Assembly (NCBI RefSeq): GCF_008123425.1
Contig: NZ_VSSS01000011.1
Coordinates: 81,245-145,244, forward strand
DNA from: Bradyrhizobium rifense
Lineage (GTDB): Bacteria; Pseudomonadota; Alphaproteobacteria; Rhizobiales; Xanthobacteraceae
DNA: 64,000 nucleotides
Direction: 5' to 3'
The stretch's first letter is position 1. The number at the start of each line of letters is the position of its first letter. Positions 52,856 through 61,541 of this stretch are shown here, piece by piece. Made by a program: the position numbers and the translations under genes. The notes beneath the pieces were generated by a model. It did no database searches, was not told where the DNA came from, and worked only from the letters and a program-made list of their open reading frames with translations.

Positions 52856-54493
52856 TCAAGCCCGCCCGAGCAATTCTGCTCCGCCGCCCCGCGCCGGCGC
52901 GGCCGTTGGATCAAAATCGTCCGGCTTCTTCGCGATCAGTGTCTGCGTCGTCAGAACCAGTCCCGCGACCGATGCCGCATTGCGCACCGCGCTGTAACTT
53001 ACCCTGACGGGATCGATGATTCCGGCCTGGACGAGGTCGACCATGCTACCGGTGCGGGCATCGAGGCCAACGCCGTTATGCGACTTTGCGACCTTGTCGA
53101 CATAGGCCGCGCCGTCCAGACCGCAATTGGCAGCGATGCGGAAAAGCGGCTGCGTCAACGCCCGCTGCAGAAGCTGCGCACCTTGCCGTGCGCTGCCGGT
53201 GAGGCCGGCGATCAGCGACTCCAGCGCTGGTGCAGCACGTATCAGCGCAACGCCACCGCCTGGTACGACGCCCTCTTCGAGCGCGGCACGCGTTGCATTG
53301 ATCGAATCCTCGATCAATTGCACACGCCGCTTCTGCTCGACGGGAGTTGCCCCACCGGCGAGAATGATGGCCGTACCGCCGGCAAGCTTTGCCAGCCGCT
53401 CCTGAAATTTGTCGCGCTCGATGTTCTCCGGCGCGGCCTCATATTGGCGCTTGATCTGTTCGCGCCGGGCGTCGACGGCCACCTGATCGCCGTTACCGGC
53501 GGTGATCAGCGTCCGCTCTGCCGAAATTCGCACTTGACGCGCACTGCCGAGATCCGCGAGTTCGCATTTATCGACGCTGCCGCCAAGATCACGGGCGATC
53601 ACCTTGCCGCCCGTCGTGATCGCGATATCCTCGAGCAGCGCTTTGCGCCAATGTCCGTATTCCGGTGGATGAATGGCAGCAACTTTGAGCTTGTCGCGCT
53701 CGCGGCGCGCGAGCATGTCGATGATGCAGGCCGGAGCCACCTCATCGGCGATCAGCAGCAGCGGCCGCCCACTCTTCGCTATCAATCCATAGACCGTCGT
53801 CAACTCGGCCGGCGACAGGATCTTGTGGTCCGTCATCAGGATAAAGGGATTATCGAGCACGGCCTGCATCCTCTCGACATCCGTCACCATGTGATGGGAG
53901 AGATAGCCGCGGTCGAACGCCATGCCCTCGACCACCTCCAGGACAGTCTTGACGCCGATGCCAAACTGCACGTCGACGATGCCCTGCGACCCTGCCCGTT
54001 CGAAGGCTTCAGCGACGAGGTTTCCAAGCGCGACGTCGTTGGCGGCAACGCGCGCGATCGCCCGCACACCCTCGCCGCCCTGAAGCTGCTTTGCCTCCGC
54101 TTTCAGCGTTGTGACGGTCGCTTCAACGGCGGCTTCGATGCCGTGAACCAGTTCCACCGGATTGGCGCCACCTGCGAGGCACGCCAGCCCCTGCTGGACG
54201 AGCGCATCCGCCAGCACCGTCGCGGTCGTGGTGCCATCGCCGGCGACCTCATTGGTCTGCCGGGACACCTCGCGCACGATCTGCGCGCCCATGTTCTCGA
54301 ACGGACATTCGAGTTCGATCTCGTCGGCTATGCTCACGCCGTCGCGGGAGACGATCGGCGTACCGATCGGCCGATCCATGATCGCGTTCATACCCTGCGG
54401 TCCAAGCGTCGCCGCGACGGCCCTCGCCAATTTCGCAACCCCGCGGCCTAGAGCCTCGCGCGCGGCGGCGTCGTGCAGCATCATCTTCGGCAT
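52856..54493 (-). CDS. GroEL-like chaperonin of the monooxygenase cluster (MimG/PrmG type)
   Basis: This 545-residue chaperonin keeps ATPase motifs such as EVAGDGTTTATVLADAL and VEEGMAFDRGYLS-like wording (VVEGMAFDRGYLSHHMV). It is divergent: the family GPKGRNV reads GPQGMNAI, and the C-terminus lacks the Gly-Gly-Met tail. No groES is adjacent. In actinobacterial propane/acetone monooxygenase loci a dedicated GroEL-like protein (MimG) is needed to fold the hydroxylase (established knowledge). Its place at the end of this operon points to the same role. Confidence 0.92.
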   Translation of the reverse strand: MPKMMLHDAAAREALGRGVAKLARAVAATLGPQGMNAIMDRPIGTPIVSRDGVSIADEIELECPFENMGAQIVREVSRQTNEVAGDGTTTATVLADALVQQGLACLAGGANPVELVHGIEAAVEATVTTLKAEAKQLQGGEGVRAIARVAANDVALGNLVAEAFERAGSQGIVDVQFGIGVKTVLEVVEGMAFDRGYLSHHMVTDVERMQAVLDNPFILMTDHKILSPAELTTVYGLIAKSGRPLLLIADEVAPACIIDMLARRERDKLKVAAIHPPEYGHWRKALLEDIAITTGGKVIARDLGGSVDKCELADLGSARQVRISAERTLITAGNGDQVAVDARREQIKRQYEAAPENIERDKFQERLAKLAGGTAIILAGGATPVEQKRRVQLIEDSINATRAALEEGVVPGGGVALIRAAPALESLIAGLTGSARQGAQLLQRALTQPLFRIAANCGLDGAAYVDKVAKSHNGVGLDARTGSMVDLVQAGIIDPVRVSYSAVRNAASVAGLVLTTQTLIAKKPDDFDPTAAPARGGGAELLGRA

Positions 54494-54532
54494 TGCTTTC
54501 CTCCCGATTTTTGTTGTCGTTGGCTTCCGTCG

Positions 54533-55285
54533 CTAGGATGGATTCATCTTGGGGCGCTCGGGCAAGGGTGTCGTCATATCGAAGCGCACCGACAATAGGC
54601 CCCTGCACAACGCACCGTTGAACTCAGCGTTGACGCCGACGCGCCGCAACCCCCTGACATAGGCTTCGAGGCCATCGGCCGGGAGACGCCATCCCTCCAC
54701 CGACAAGAACGCCGGTGCATCCGGGCTGCACGGCCCGACGATCTCTCGCCGCTCCAGATAGCGCCCGACCAGGTCTTGTCCCTGCCTTTCGACCAACAAC
54801 ACCTCAAGCTCGGCGAGACTCATGACCACAAGTTGTTCCGGCCGATAACCCCTGGCCAGGAGTTGGCTCAGCAGCGCCTCCTGGCGACGCTGAAACGCCT
54901 TCAGCAGAAAGGTGCGACGCACCTCACTTAGATCTCCGTTTGCTTCACTGCCAAATGCTTCCTGGAACGATTGGCCCTGCGAAATACCGCGATTGATCTT
55001 GTCGGCATACATATGTTCGCCGAGAACGACGCTCACACCGCTTACCCAGGACACGGCGCTCACCGCGGCACGCATATCGTCCGCCATCATGAAGGCGAAG
55101 TTGGCGGCGCACCAATAGGTCGGCAGCCGAAACTGGATATGGACATGGTCGACGGCATCCACCTCGACGGTGGTGACGAAGCCAAGCTCCGTTACCGACT
55201 CGTCGAGTTCCGGGTCGGTTACATGACGTAGCCGATCCCAGATCTCGGACATGCGACCTTCGTATTGTCGGCCACCAACGGTCAT
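54533..55285 (-). CDS. DUF59/MIP18-domain protein of the monooxygenase cluster
   Basis: The 250-residue protein has an N-terminal DUF59-like domain (IWDRLRHVTDPELDESVTELGFV, then YWCAANFAFMMADDM with a conserved Cys), related to iron-sulfur assembly factors such as PaaD/SufT. The C-terminal half is helical (LKAFQRRQEALLSQLL) and unfamiliar. The ATG at 55285 overlaps the amidohydrolase stop as ATGA. Homologues accompany prm/mim clusters and may help metallate the hydroxylase or reductase; this is inference. Confidence 0.82.
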   Translation of the reverse strand: MTVGGRQYEGRMSEIWDRLRHVTDPELDESVTELGFVTTVEVDAVDHVHIQFRLPTYWCAANFAFMMADDMRAAVSAVSWVSGVSVVLGEHMYADKINRGISQGQSFQEAFGSEANGDLSEVRRTFLLKAFQRRQEALLSQLLARGYRPEQLVVMSLAELEVLLVERQGQDLVGRYLERREIVGPCSPDAPAFLSVEGWRLPADGLEAYVRGLRRVGVNAEFNGALCRGLLSVRFDMTTPLPERPKMNPS

Positions 55286-56298
55286 GATGCGGCCGCCAGC
55301 GGGGCCATCAGCTTCTGCTTCTGCGCCGAGATATCGACGTCGTAGAGACGAGCCGCATTCAGCCCGAGGATCTTCTTCTTCGCCGTCAGCGACAACGAAA
55401 CGCCGGTCTCCTTGGCCACATCGTCCGGCAGTTCGAAGGCCATGAACTTCTCGATCAGCCATTTCGGCGTCCAGATGCCGTAATCGCTGCCGTAAAGCAG
55501 CTTGTCCTCGCCGAGCCAGAACAGCAGTTCGGAAATGACGTGGGCAAAATAGCCCGGCCGCGTATGAATGAACGGCAGTGCGACAGCGAGCCCGCCATAG
55601 ACGTTGGTTTCCTGCGTGGCGATCCAGCAGAAATCGTCCAACCGCGGCAGCCCGCAATGCTCGATTATGAAGTTCAGGTTCTGGAAGGACGTCGCGACAT
55701 CATCGACATCAGCGACATCGAAGGCGTCACGGTTCAAGGGCAGAATCGTCGGCCCCTTGTGAACGTGAATGTTCTTGATTCCTAGCTTTTCGGCTTCTTC
55801 CAGGAAGCGGTAGGATTCCGGATCGGTCAGCTTGTAGCCCTTCGAGTCCCCCTTCCATTCGGCGGTATACAGCTTGACGCCCTTCAGGTCGTATTTCTCG
55901 GCATCGGCGCGCAGCTGATCGAGGCCCCGTTCACCATCCCGCGGATCGAATGCGCCATTGATGATGAAGCGATTGGGATAGGCCTTCTTCATCGCATAGT
56001 TGCGTTCGATGTTGTTGAAGCCCTTCTTGTAGAAGTCGGACAGGTAGGTCGATTGCAGGATCGCCATGTCGTCGTAGCCATGCACGAAAAGATCATCGTG
56101 CATGGTCTGTGCATCGTACTTCTCAAACTTCTCCTTCGGCCACAGCCACTCCTTTGGGCTGAGATTTGAATGATAGGCATAGAAGCAATCGATGAATTGC
56201 TTGCCGTGAACGTTCTTCTGGTTTTGCGGGCTGCCGTCCCAGAAATGGGTGTGCCCGTCGATCACGAAGATCTCTTCGCCGTCTTTGGTCCTGAACAT
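55282..56298 (-). CDS. Amidohydrolase (ACMSD-like) of the monooxygenase cluster
   Basis: The 338-residue TIM-barrel protein has the metal motif DGHTHFWDG near the start, VHKGP and IIEHCGLPRLDDF later, and the catalytic-Asp region LLYGSDYGIW. It belongs to amidohydrolase-2, which includes decarboxylases and lactonases. The same gene type follows mimD/prmD in propane monooxygenase loci (family knowledge), with unclear function. It lies between the coupling protein and the DUF59 gene. Confidence 0.88.
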   Translation of the reverse strand: MFRTKDGEEIFVIDGHTHFWDGSPQNQKNVHGKQFIDCFYAYHSNLSPKEWLWPKEKFEKYDAQTMHDDLFVHGYDDMAILQSTYLSDFYKKGFNNIERNYAMKKAYPNRFIINGAFDPRDGERGLDQLRADAEKYDLKGVKLYTAEWKGDSKGYKLTDPESYRFLEEAEKLGIKNIHVHKGPTILPLNRDAFDVADVDDVATSFQNLNFIIEHCGLPRLDDFCWIATQETNVYGGLAVALPFIHTRPGYFAHVISELLFWLGEDKLLYGSDYGIWTPKWLIEKFMAFELPDDVAKETGVSLSLTAKKKILGLNAARLYDVDISAQKQKLMAPLAAAS

Positions 56299-56384
56299 GA
56301 TGGTTCTTTCCTGATTTTGACCCGACCGATGCGGTGTTGCCGGGCGAGCCGATCAACGCCGCGTCAGCCGGTCGCCAAGAATGC

Positions 56385-56738
56385 CTATTCGTAAGCAAGG
56401 GCGTCGTTCATGTCGCCGAACAGCGCGACCGTGTTGTCGTCGATCATCACCATCCGGCCGTAGTGCGTTGAGGTCGAGATCTCGAACAGATGCGGGGTCA
56501 TGACGCGGCCGAGCGCTTCGGAAATCTCTGCCATGTCGAACAGAATTTTGCCGTCGCCATCGATCCGGATCATCGCCGGCATATAGGTGACGGTTATTCC
56601 CGTCTTGTCCGCCATCACCTCGGCGATGACGCGCGCCTCGACACTGTCGTTCATGGTGACGCCGCATTGATGGGAAATCGTCCCCTCGAAACGGACGTCC
56701 TTCATCGACTTGAAAATATTGGCCTGGTGTTGGGACAT
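56385..56738 (-). CDS. mimD: Soluble diiron monooxygenase coupling protein (MmoB/DmpM family)
   Basis: The 117-residue effector protein binds the hydroxylase and tunes oxygen activation. It shows SHQCGVTMNDSVEARVIAEV, then a T-G-I-x-V-x-Y block (TGITVTYMPAMIRIDGDG) and MAEISEALGR, typical of MmoB/DmpM. AAGGAGGCAGCG precedes the ATG at 56738. No metal ligands are expected. It is the fourth structural gene. Confidence 0.93.
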   Translation of the reverse strand: MSQHQANIFKSMKDVRFEGTISHQCGVTMNDSVEARVIAEVMADKTGITVTYMPAMIRIDGDGKILFDMAEISEALGRVMTPHLFEISTSTHYGRMVMIDDNTVALFGDMNDALAYE

Positions 56739-56778
56739 CGCTGCCTCCTTCTCTGCTGACGGACTTTTGCGGGTTTGA

Positions 56779-57864
56779 TCAGGCGGTGAGCGAAGCAGGC
56801 GCCCGGATACCGACCTCGGTGGTGATGGTCTTGATACGATTCTTGGCGGCCGCCAGCGCATCGGCAAAGCTCGATACCTTCACCCGTGGCTGCGACCAGA
56901 TCGGCTGCAGGTTCTTCGCGGCCTCGAGCGCCAGCGCCCCGTGTTCGGCGAGCCAGCCGTTGAATACGCCCTGGTTGTGCGCCGCGTGTTCCGGCTCGTG
57001 GGCCAGGATATGGAACAGCTCCACCGCGTTGGCGAGATTGCGCTCGTAGTCGGCCTCGGCAGCGGAGACCACCGCCGGCGTGATGAAGTCGCCCTGCGCG
57101 GCAGCGAGTTGCATGATGAAGCCGCTACGGAACAGTTCGCCGACCAGCGGCTCGAACACCAGATTGATCGCGAAATACTGTTCGAGGTAATCGGTCGCGC
57201 CCATGATCGACTCGACAGACTTGCGCGCGCCCTGCCAGACCGGATCCTCCAGCCAGTGCTTCTTGCCCGCGGCGGTATCGAGGGTCGCACCGATGTCGAT
57301 CCCTAGTTCGGCCAGATAGAGCGTGAGATCCTGGGCAAAGCGCAGCTTGTAGGACGAGTTGGTCAGCACCGCATTGTTGATCATCTGGGTGTAGCCGTAA
57401 CGCTGCGCCTGCATCGTCGCGGTGCCGAGGCCGAATTCGGCGTGCTTGTAGGCGCCGAGATGATCCTGCAGAACCTTGACCCAGGTCTTGTCGAATCGCG
57501 ACGCGGCACCTGACTTGCGGCCGTTGTCGATCACGTTCTGGATCATGCCGCAGATCGTCGACTGACGCTGGTAGTGGGTCCGCTCCCACTCCTGATCGAT
57601 AGCGCGGAACTTGTGCCAGTTCGAGCTTTTTGCCGCAGTCGAGTCCTTTGAATAGGCGGGGCGTCCGTCGCCGAAAGAGATGATCCAGTCCTGCAGCAGA
57701 TAGCGTTCAGGGTCGGGTTGGACGTCGACCGTCATGTCTTCATAGTGCGTCGCCTTGCGGCCCTTCGGTTCGTAGTAATTGTACTTCCGGCTTTCGGAAC
57801 CGGCGAAGACGGCCGCACCCGCGGCCCCCGACTTCAGTTGTGCAGTTTGGACTTGGGCGCTCAT
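56779..57864 (-). CDS. mimC: Soluble diiron monooxygenase small hydroxylase subunit
   Basis: The 361-residue beta subunit of the hydroxylase resembles the large subunit's fold without a diiron site. It has DPERYLLQDWIISFGDGRPAY, WERTHYQRQSTICGMI and EYFAINLVFEPL-like wording (LEQYFAINLVFEPLVGELFR). Length fits MimC/PrmC. It follows the reductase gene by 72 bases and precedes the coupling protein by 40. Confidence 0.93.
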   Translation of the reverse strand: MSAQVQTAQLKSGAAGAAVFAGSESRKYNYYEPKGRKATHYEDMTVDVQPDPERYLLQDWIISFGDGRPAYSKDSTAAKSSNWHKFRAIDQEWERTHYQRQSTICGMIQNVIDNGRKSGAASRFDKTWVKVLQDHLGAYKHAEFGLGTATMQAQRYGYTQMINNAVLTNSSYKLRFAQDLTLYLAELGIDIGATLDTAAGKKHWLEDPVWQGARKSVESIMGATDYLEQYFAINLVFEPLVGELFRSGFIMQLAAAQGDFITPAVVSAAEADYERNLANAVELFHILAHEPEHAAHNQGVFNGWLAEHGALALEAAKNLQPIWSQPRVKVSSFADALAAAKNRIKTITTEVGIRAPASLTA

Positions 57865-57936
57865 GATATCCTCCTCGGGCTTCTGGTTGTCGTCGGTATA
57901 TGGTCTTGTGTGCGTGATATCGGCGTTCAGGCGGTC

Positions 57937-58977
57937 TCATCTCGTCGGCTGGGTGAACTTGTCGAAGTAGATTCGGTCCGGCTCGACCCCGGCCATCTGC
58001 AAAACCGGCAGAACGGCGTCGATCATCTGCGGCGGACCGCACGAATAACTGTCGATCTCGCCGGTCATTTGTTCTTCCCGAAGATGCCTGCCGACCGCTG
58101 CGTGAATGAAACCGGTCTCGCCCTGCCACGCGTCGGCGTCCGTTGCGTGCGACAGCGCTGGAATGAATTTGAAGTCGGGAAGCTTGCCCGCAATGGCCGC
58201 CAACTCGTCCAGCAGGAAGAGGTCGGCGCGCGTGCGGGCCCCGTAGAAGAAACGGATCGGCCGCTGTTCGCCGCTCTCGATATGATCGGTGAGGATCGAC
58301 CATAACGGCGACATGCCCGACCCGCCGCCGATCAGGATCATCGGGCCGGGACGCTCCTCGCGGCGAAAACAGGTGCCGTACGGTCCCTTGGCGACGAGCT
58401 GGTCGCCAGGCTTCAGGTCACCGTCGAGCAGCGAGGAGAATGCGCCGTCGGGATACTTCTTGATGATGAAGTGAAGCGTCGTCGGACTGTTGGGCGCGCT
58501 CGCCATCGAGAACGCGCGCGTGATGCCCTTATCCGGAACCGTCAGGTCGACATACTGCCCCGCCCAGAAGCGCAGCGGCTTCTCAAGCTCGACCTCGAGC
58601 CGGCGGATATCGTGGGTCAGCGCGCGGACGGCTGTGACCCGCGCGTCGAATTCCTTGACAGCGATGGAGCGGCTCAACAGATCCTCGTCGTAATTCAGCA
58701 GTTCGACGGTCAGATCGCTGAAGGCGTGCGTCCGGCACAAGAGAACGTGATTGGTCTCGCTTTCATAGTCCGGCAGCGCGAACGTCGAATATTTCAGCAG
58801 CTCGATGTCGCCGTCGAGCAGGCGGGACTTGCAACTGCCGCATTGACCTTCCTTGCATCCGTGCATCAGCGAGATGCCCTGGCGGAACGCCGCGTCGAGC
58901 ACGGTCTCGCCCTCTTCAACTTCCATTTCGACGCCGAGCGGCTCGAAGCGGACGGTGTGCACTGCTGGCGGCGGCAT
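57937..58977 (-). CDS. mimB: Soluble diiron monooxygenase reductase (2Fe-2S, FAD, NADH)
   Basis: The 346-residue reductase passes electrons from NADH to the hydroxylase. An N-terminal plant-type ferredoxin domain has Cys41, Cys46, Cys49 and Cys81 (GCKEGQCGSCKSRLL, LLCRTH). The FAD domain has RAFSMASAPN, and the NAD domain has ILIGGGSGMSPLWSIL and SCGPPQMIDAVL. The domain order matches MimB, PrmB and MmoC-like reductases. It is separated from the large-subunit gene by a perfect 12-bp hairpin. Confidence 0.95.
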   Translation of the reverse strand: MPPPAVHTVRFEPLGVEMEVEEGETVLDAAFRQGISLMHGCKEGQCGSCKSRLLDGDIELLKYSTFALPDYESETNHVLLCRTHAFSDLTVELLNYDEDLLSRSIAVKEFDARVTAVRALTHDIRRLEVELEKPLRFWAGQYVDLTVPDKGITRAFSMASAPNSPTTLHFIIKKYPDGAFSSLLDGDLKPGDQLVAKGPYGTCFRREERPGPMILIGGGSGMSPLWSILTDHIESGEQRPIRFFYGARTRADLFLLDELAAIAGKLPDFKFIPALSHATDADAWQGETGFIHAAVGRHLREEQMTGEIDSYSCGPPQMIDAVLPVLQMAGVEPDRIYFDKFTQPTR

Positions 58978-59040
58978 ATCGTCTCCTGGGATGGTGCTTG
59001 ATGGTCTCGACGCGGGTCGAGGATATCCGCCTCGGTAGAC

Positions 59041-59069
59041 CCGGGAGCCGCCGCTTTGGCGGCTCCCGG
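59041..59069 (-). terminator. Strong hairpin between the large-subunit and reductase genes
   Basis: CCGGGAGCCGCC and GGCGGCTCCCGG pair perfectly over 12 bp around a 5-base loop, 24 bases after the large-subunit stop. No U-run follows leftward. It could be an attenuator or an mRNA 3'-end stabiliser that lets the hydroxylase exceed the reductase. Confidence 0.65.
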
Positions 59070-59092
59070 TTCAGCTTCAGTTCAATCGCGCG

Positions 59093-60763
59093 TCAGTTGA
59101 ACGAGCGGATCTTGAAGCCCTTGCGATATTCGGCGAGCGACTTCTCACGATCCGCCGGGCTCAGCTCCCGCAGCAGCCGCAACGGGCTCTGTAGGGTGTG
59201 ACCGCGCACGTGGTCGAGCGTCCACATTTCCTTGTCGTCGAAGCGCAGATGCGGTTGCGGCACCAGCGTCTTGCCGTCGGGGCGGACGAAGCCGAGGTCC
59301 TTGATGGCGTCGGCGAGATCCCAACCGTGGTAGCAATCCTCCCACTCGCGCCGACCGCTGAAGCGGCCCATCGCCGGCGTCGGACGCCCCTCGTACTCAG
59401 CGGCAAACGCCACCTTGTGGGTCCAGGCGCATTGCTTGGAGCAATAGGTGTAGATCTTGCCATCGACCTCGTCGCAGACGATGTCTTCGCGGATCAGGCA
59501 AGGCACCATGCAGCTCCAGCACCGGTGCGGGTAGACGTATCCGTTCTCCTGGTCGAACAGGATGTTGGTCTCGCCCGGCTTGCTCTTCTTGCCGTACCAC
59601 TTCCAGTAGTCGCCGAACTCGGCGTACCAGCCCGGATATTTGTGCTCGAACCACTCGAAGTCCTTCTCGGTCTGAGCCTCGATGCGCCAGAAATTGACCG
59701 GCCAGCCCACCGAAAAGAACTGTGCGACCTTGTGGACGTAGTTCTTCTTGACGATCCGATCCCAGGCTTCGGCAACGTCGTCATGGTGGATCTTGATGCC
59801 GTACTTCTCGAGCGGCAGCATGTAGGTCCGGTAGTAGTCTTCGTAGATCCAGCGGTGCCAGAGCTCCGCATAGGATTCCTTGTTCTTGTCGCGATTGGTG
59901 GTTCCGTACTCGATGAAGGTGCCGATCGCGGCATCGACGATGGCATGGTTCTGCCAGAACGCGTATTTCAGATCCCGCTCGAGCAGGAGATGGTTGTCGG
60001 GATTGTTGATCATCGACATCAGCATCGAATGCCCGTTGCCGATGTGGCGCGATTCATCCGACTGCACCGACAGGAACACGGTCGGCAACGCATAGTCGCC
60101 GTTACGTGCGGCCTCCGAGGGCATGGCCACGAACAGCGTATTGGTGAAAGCCGTCTCGGCGACGACGGTCAGATAGACGTTGGCCGAGGTGATGGCATCG
60201 CCGGTAATGAAGCCTTCGGCAAACTGCCGACCGATCGTGGTCGCATAGCACTTGCCGAAAGCAGCTTCGGTGATGTCGAAGCCTGCCGGGTCGATGTAGT
60301 TCTCCATGTACCATTTCTTGAGGTTCATCTGGATCGTCGAATGCCGGAATTCGTCGACCATCTGCATGGTGAAGCCGGTACGCAGCTCTTCGCCGGGAGC
60401 GAGCCGTCCGACCATGGCCATCGAACGCGCTGCCGAAATCTCCGGGAACGGAATGATCGCCAGGAACAGCTTCATCCACTCGACCCAGCGCGGTTCGACA
60501 TTGCGGAACATGTCGCCGCGCAGTGCCGCATCGAGCGCACCGTAGACGCGGTTGTCCTTTTCCTCCTGCATCGGGAAATATGACCGCAGGACCTGTTTCA
60601 TCGGATCCCTGGCGACTTTCGAGATCTTGTAATCGGTCGGGAATGTCATCGCCTCCTGAACGTAGCTCGGCGTCCAGCCGAGATCGGCGACCCGGTTCGC
60701 GGCCTCCGTAATACCGATACCCTTCTGCGCCGTGATCTTGTTGAGCGTGAGACTTGCCGTCAT
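59093..60763 (-). CDS. mimA: Soluble diiron monooxygenase large hydroxylase subunit (propane/acetone type)
   Basis: The 556-residue subunit carries the oxygen-activating diiron centre. All six ligands are visible: Glu108, Glu138 and His141 (MVDEFRHS), Glu203 (VVAETAF), Glu237 and His240 (SDESRHIG). Their spacing (30, 3, 62, 34, 3) equals that of methane monooxygenase ligands 114/144/147/209/243/246. A C-terminal Cys-rich part has CWSCMVPCLIRED and YCSKQCAW, common in this group. Gene order A-B-C-D and length fit groups 5/6 (propane, acetone or phenol substrates). The true substrate is not determined by sequence. Confidence 0.95.
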   Translation of the reverse strand: MTASLTLNKITAQKGIGITEAANRVADLGWTPSYVQEAMTFPTDYKISKVARDPMKQVLRSYFPMQEEKDNRVYGALDAALRGDMFRNVEPRWVEWMKLFLAIIPFPEISAARSMAMVGRLAPGEELRTGFTMQMVDEFRHSTIQMNLKKWYMENYIDPAGFDITEAAFGKCYATTIGRQFAEGFITGDAITSANVYLTVVAETAFTNTLFVAMPSEAARNGDYALPTVFLSVQSDESRHIGNGHSMLMSMINNPDNHLLLERDLKYAFWQNHAIVDAAIGTFIEYGTTNRDKNKESYAELWHRWIYEDYYRTYMLPLEKYGIKIHHDDVAEAWDRIVKKNYVHKVAQFFSVGWPVNFWRIEAQTEKDFEWFEHKYPGWYAEFGDYWKWYGKKSKPGETNILFDQENGYVYPHRCWSCMVPCLIREDIVCDEVDGKIYTYCSKQCAWTHKVAFAAEYEGRPTPAMGRFSGRREWEDCYHGWDLADAIKDLGFVRPDGKTLVPQPHLRFDDKEMWTLDHVRGHTLQSPLRLLRELSPADREKSLAEYRKGFKIRSFN

Positions 60764-60893
60764 TTAGCTTCTCCCTATTCTCTATTCTCTGGCGTTAGCG
60801 TCGTTTCCATATGAGATCGTTGTTGCGGACGACGTCCGCGGTATCGTCACCGATCGGCTTGCGGCCGCACGGCTTTGTTCGGCCGGCCGATCG

Positions 60894-61127
60894 TCATCCC
60901 GGCTTCGCCCCTTTCATCCACTCGCCAATGTTCGGTTCCGATGGCTCGGCGAGCTCTTTGCCTTCGACAAGAAATCGCGCCAGCAGCACCAGGGCCCCTA
61001 TTGCGAAATCCTTGCCGTGGACGGCAATCATGTCTTCGCCGATTACGGCGAGACGCTTGAAAAATTCGTCCTTCGAACGCTCCTCGTCGGTCAGAACGGG
61101 AGCTTCCATGGTGTTGGCGTCAGCCAT
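60894..61127 (-). CDS. Small protein of unknown function in the monooxygenase operon
   Basis: The 77-residue acidic protein begins MADANTMEAPVLTDEERSKD, continues with EFFKRLAVIGEDMIAVHGKD and a hydrophobic helix FAIGALVLLARFLV, and ends GEWMKGAKPG. One amphipathic or membrane-touching helix is possible. The ATG at 61127 lies eight bases inside the preceding gene and has AAGGAGGATTTCA upstream. No family is recognised. It lies between alcohol dehydrogenase and the large subunit. Confidence 0.75.
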   Translation of the reverse strand: MADANTMEAPVLTDEERSKDEFFKRLAVIGEDMIAVHGKDFAIGALVLLARFLVEGKELAEPSEPNIGEWMKGAKPG

Positions 61128-61446
61128 TGAAATCCTCCTTGGCGTTCGGCTCGTCGGCTGCGGCGTCGTATGCGGCGAGCGTCGCGGTCAGCCAGTCCCG
61201 CTCCGCAGCAAGCCTGTGCTCTTCCTCGTCGATAACCGCCAGGCGCCGGTCGCACTCCGCAATCGCCGCCTGTGAAGACGATGGCGCATCGGGGAGTGCC
61301 GCTGCACGAACCGCCAGTTTTCGTTCGATGTCGACGCCGTGCCGCTGGTTGTCGCAGCGCAACTGGCGCGCATTGTTGTCGATCAACCCCATCACCATCT
61401 CGTGCCGTGCCTTCATGCGCGCCTTGTCATCACGTTGGGATTCCAT
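61120..61446 (-). CDS. Small coiled-coil protein of unknown function in the monooxygenase operon
   Basis: The 108-residue product is highly charged and helical, with MKARHEMVMGLIDNNARQL and RRLAVIDEEEHRLAAERDWL suggesting two coiled-coil segments around a Pro/Ser turn. The ATG at 61446 follows CGGAGGCTGACCGG; the frame upstream has no helical pattern. It overlaps the 77-residue gene by eight bases, so the two are co-translated. I do not recognise it. It could be an assembly factor, but that is only positional. Confidence 0.72.
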   Translation of the reverse strand: MESQRDDKARMKARHEMVMGLIDNNARQLRCDNQRHGVDIERKLAVRAAALPDAPSSSQAAIAECDRRLAVIDEEEHRLAAERDWLTATLAAYDAAADEPNAKEDFNG

Positions 61447-61541
61447 CCGGTCAGCCTCCGGGAGGGCCGGGCTGCGCACCAGGAAGCAGTTGGACGATGA
61501 ACTGCACCGCAGGACGCACTCCGGCGCCGTGTTGCTCGCGA

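Noticed and set aside
53078..54451. A 457-codon rightward frame opposite the GroEL-like gene
   Set aside because: It is a shadow of a conserved chaperonin and shows no motif.
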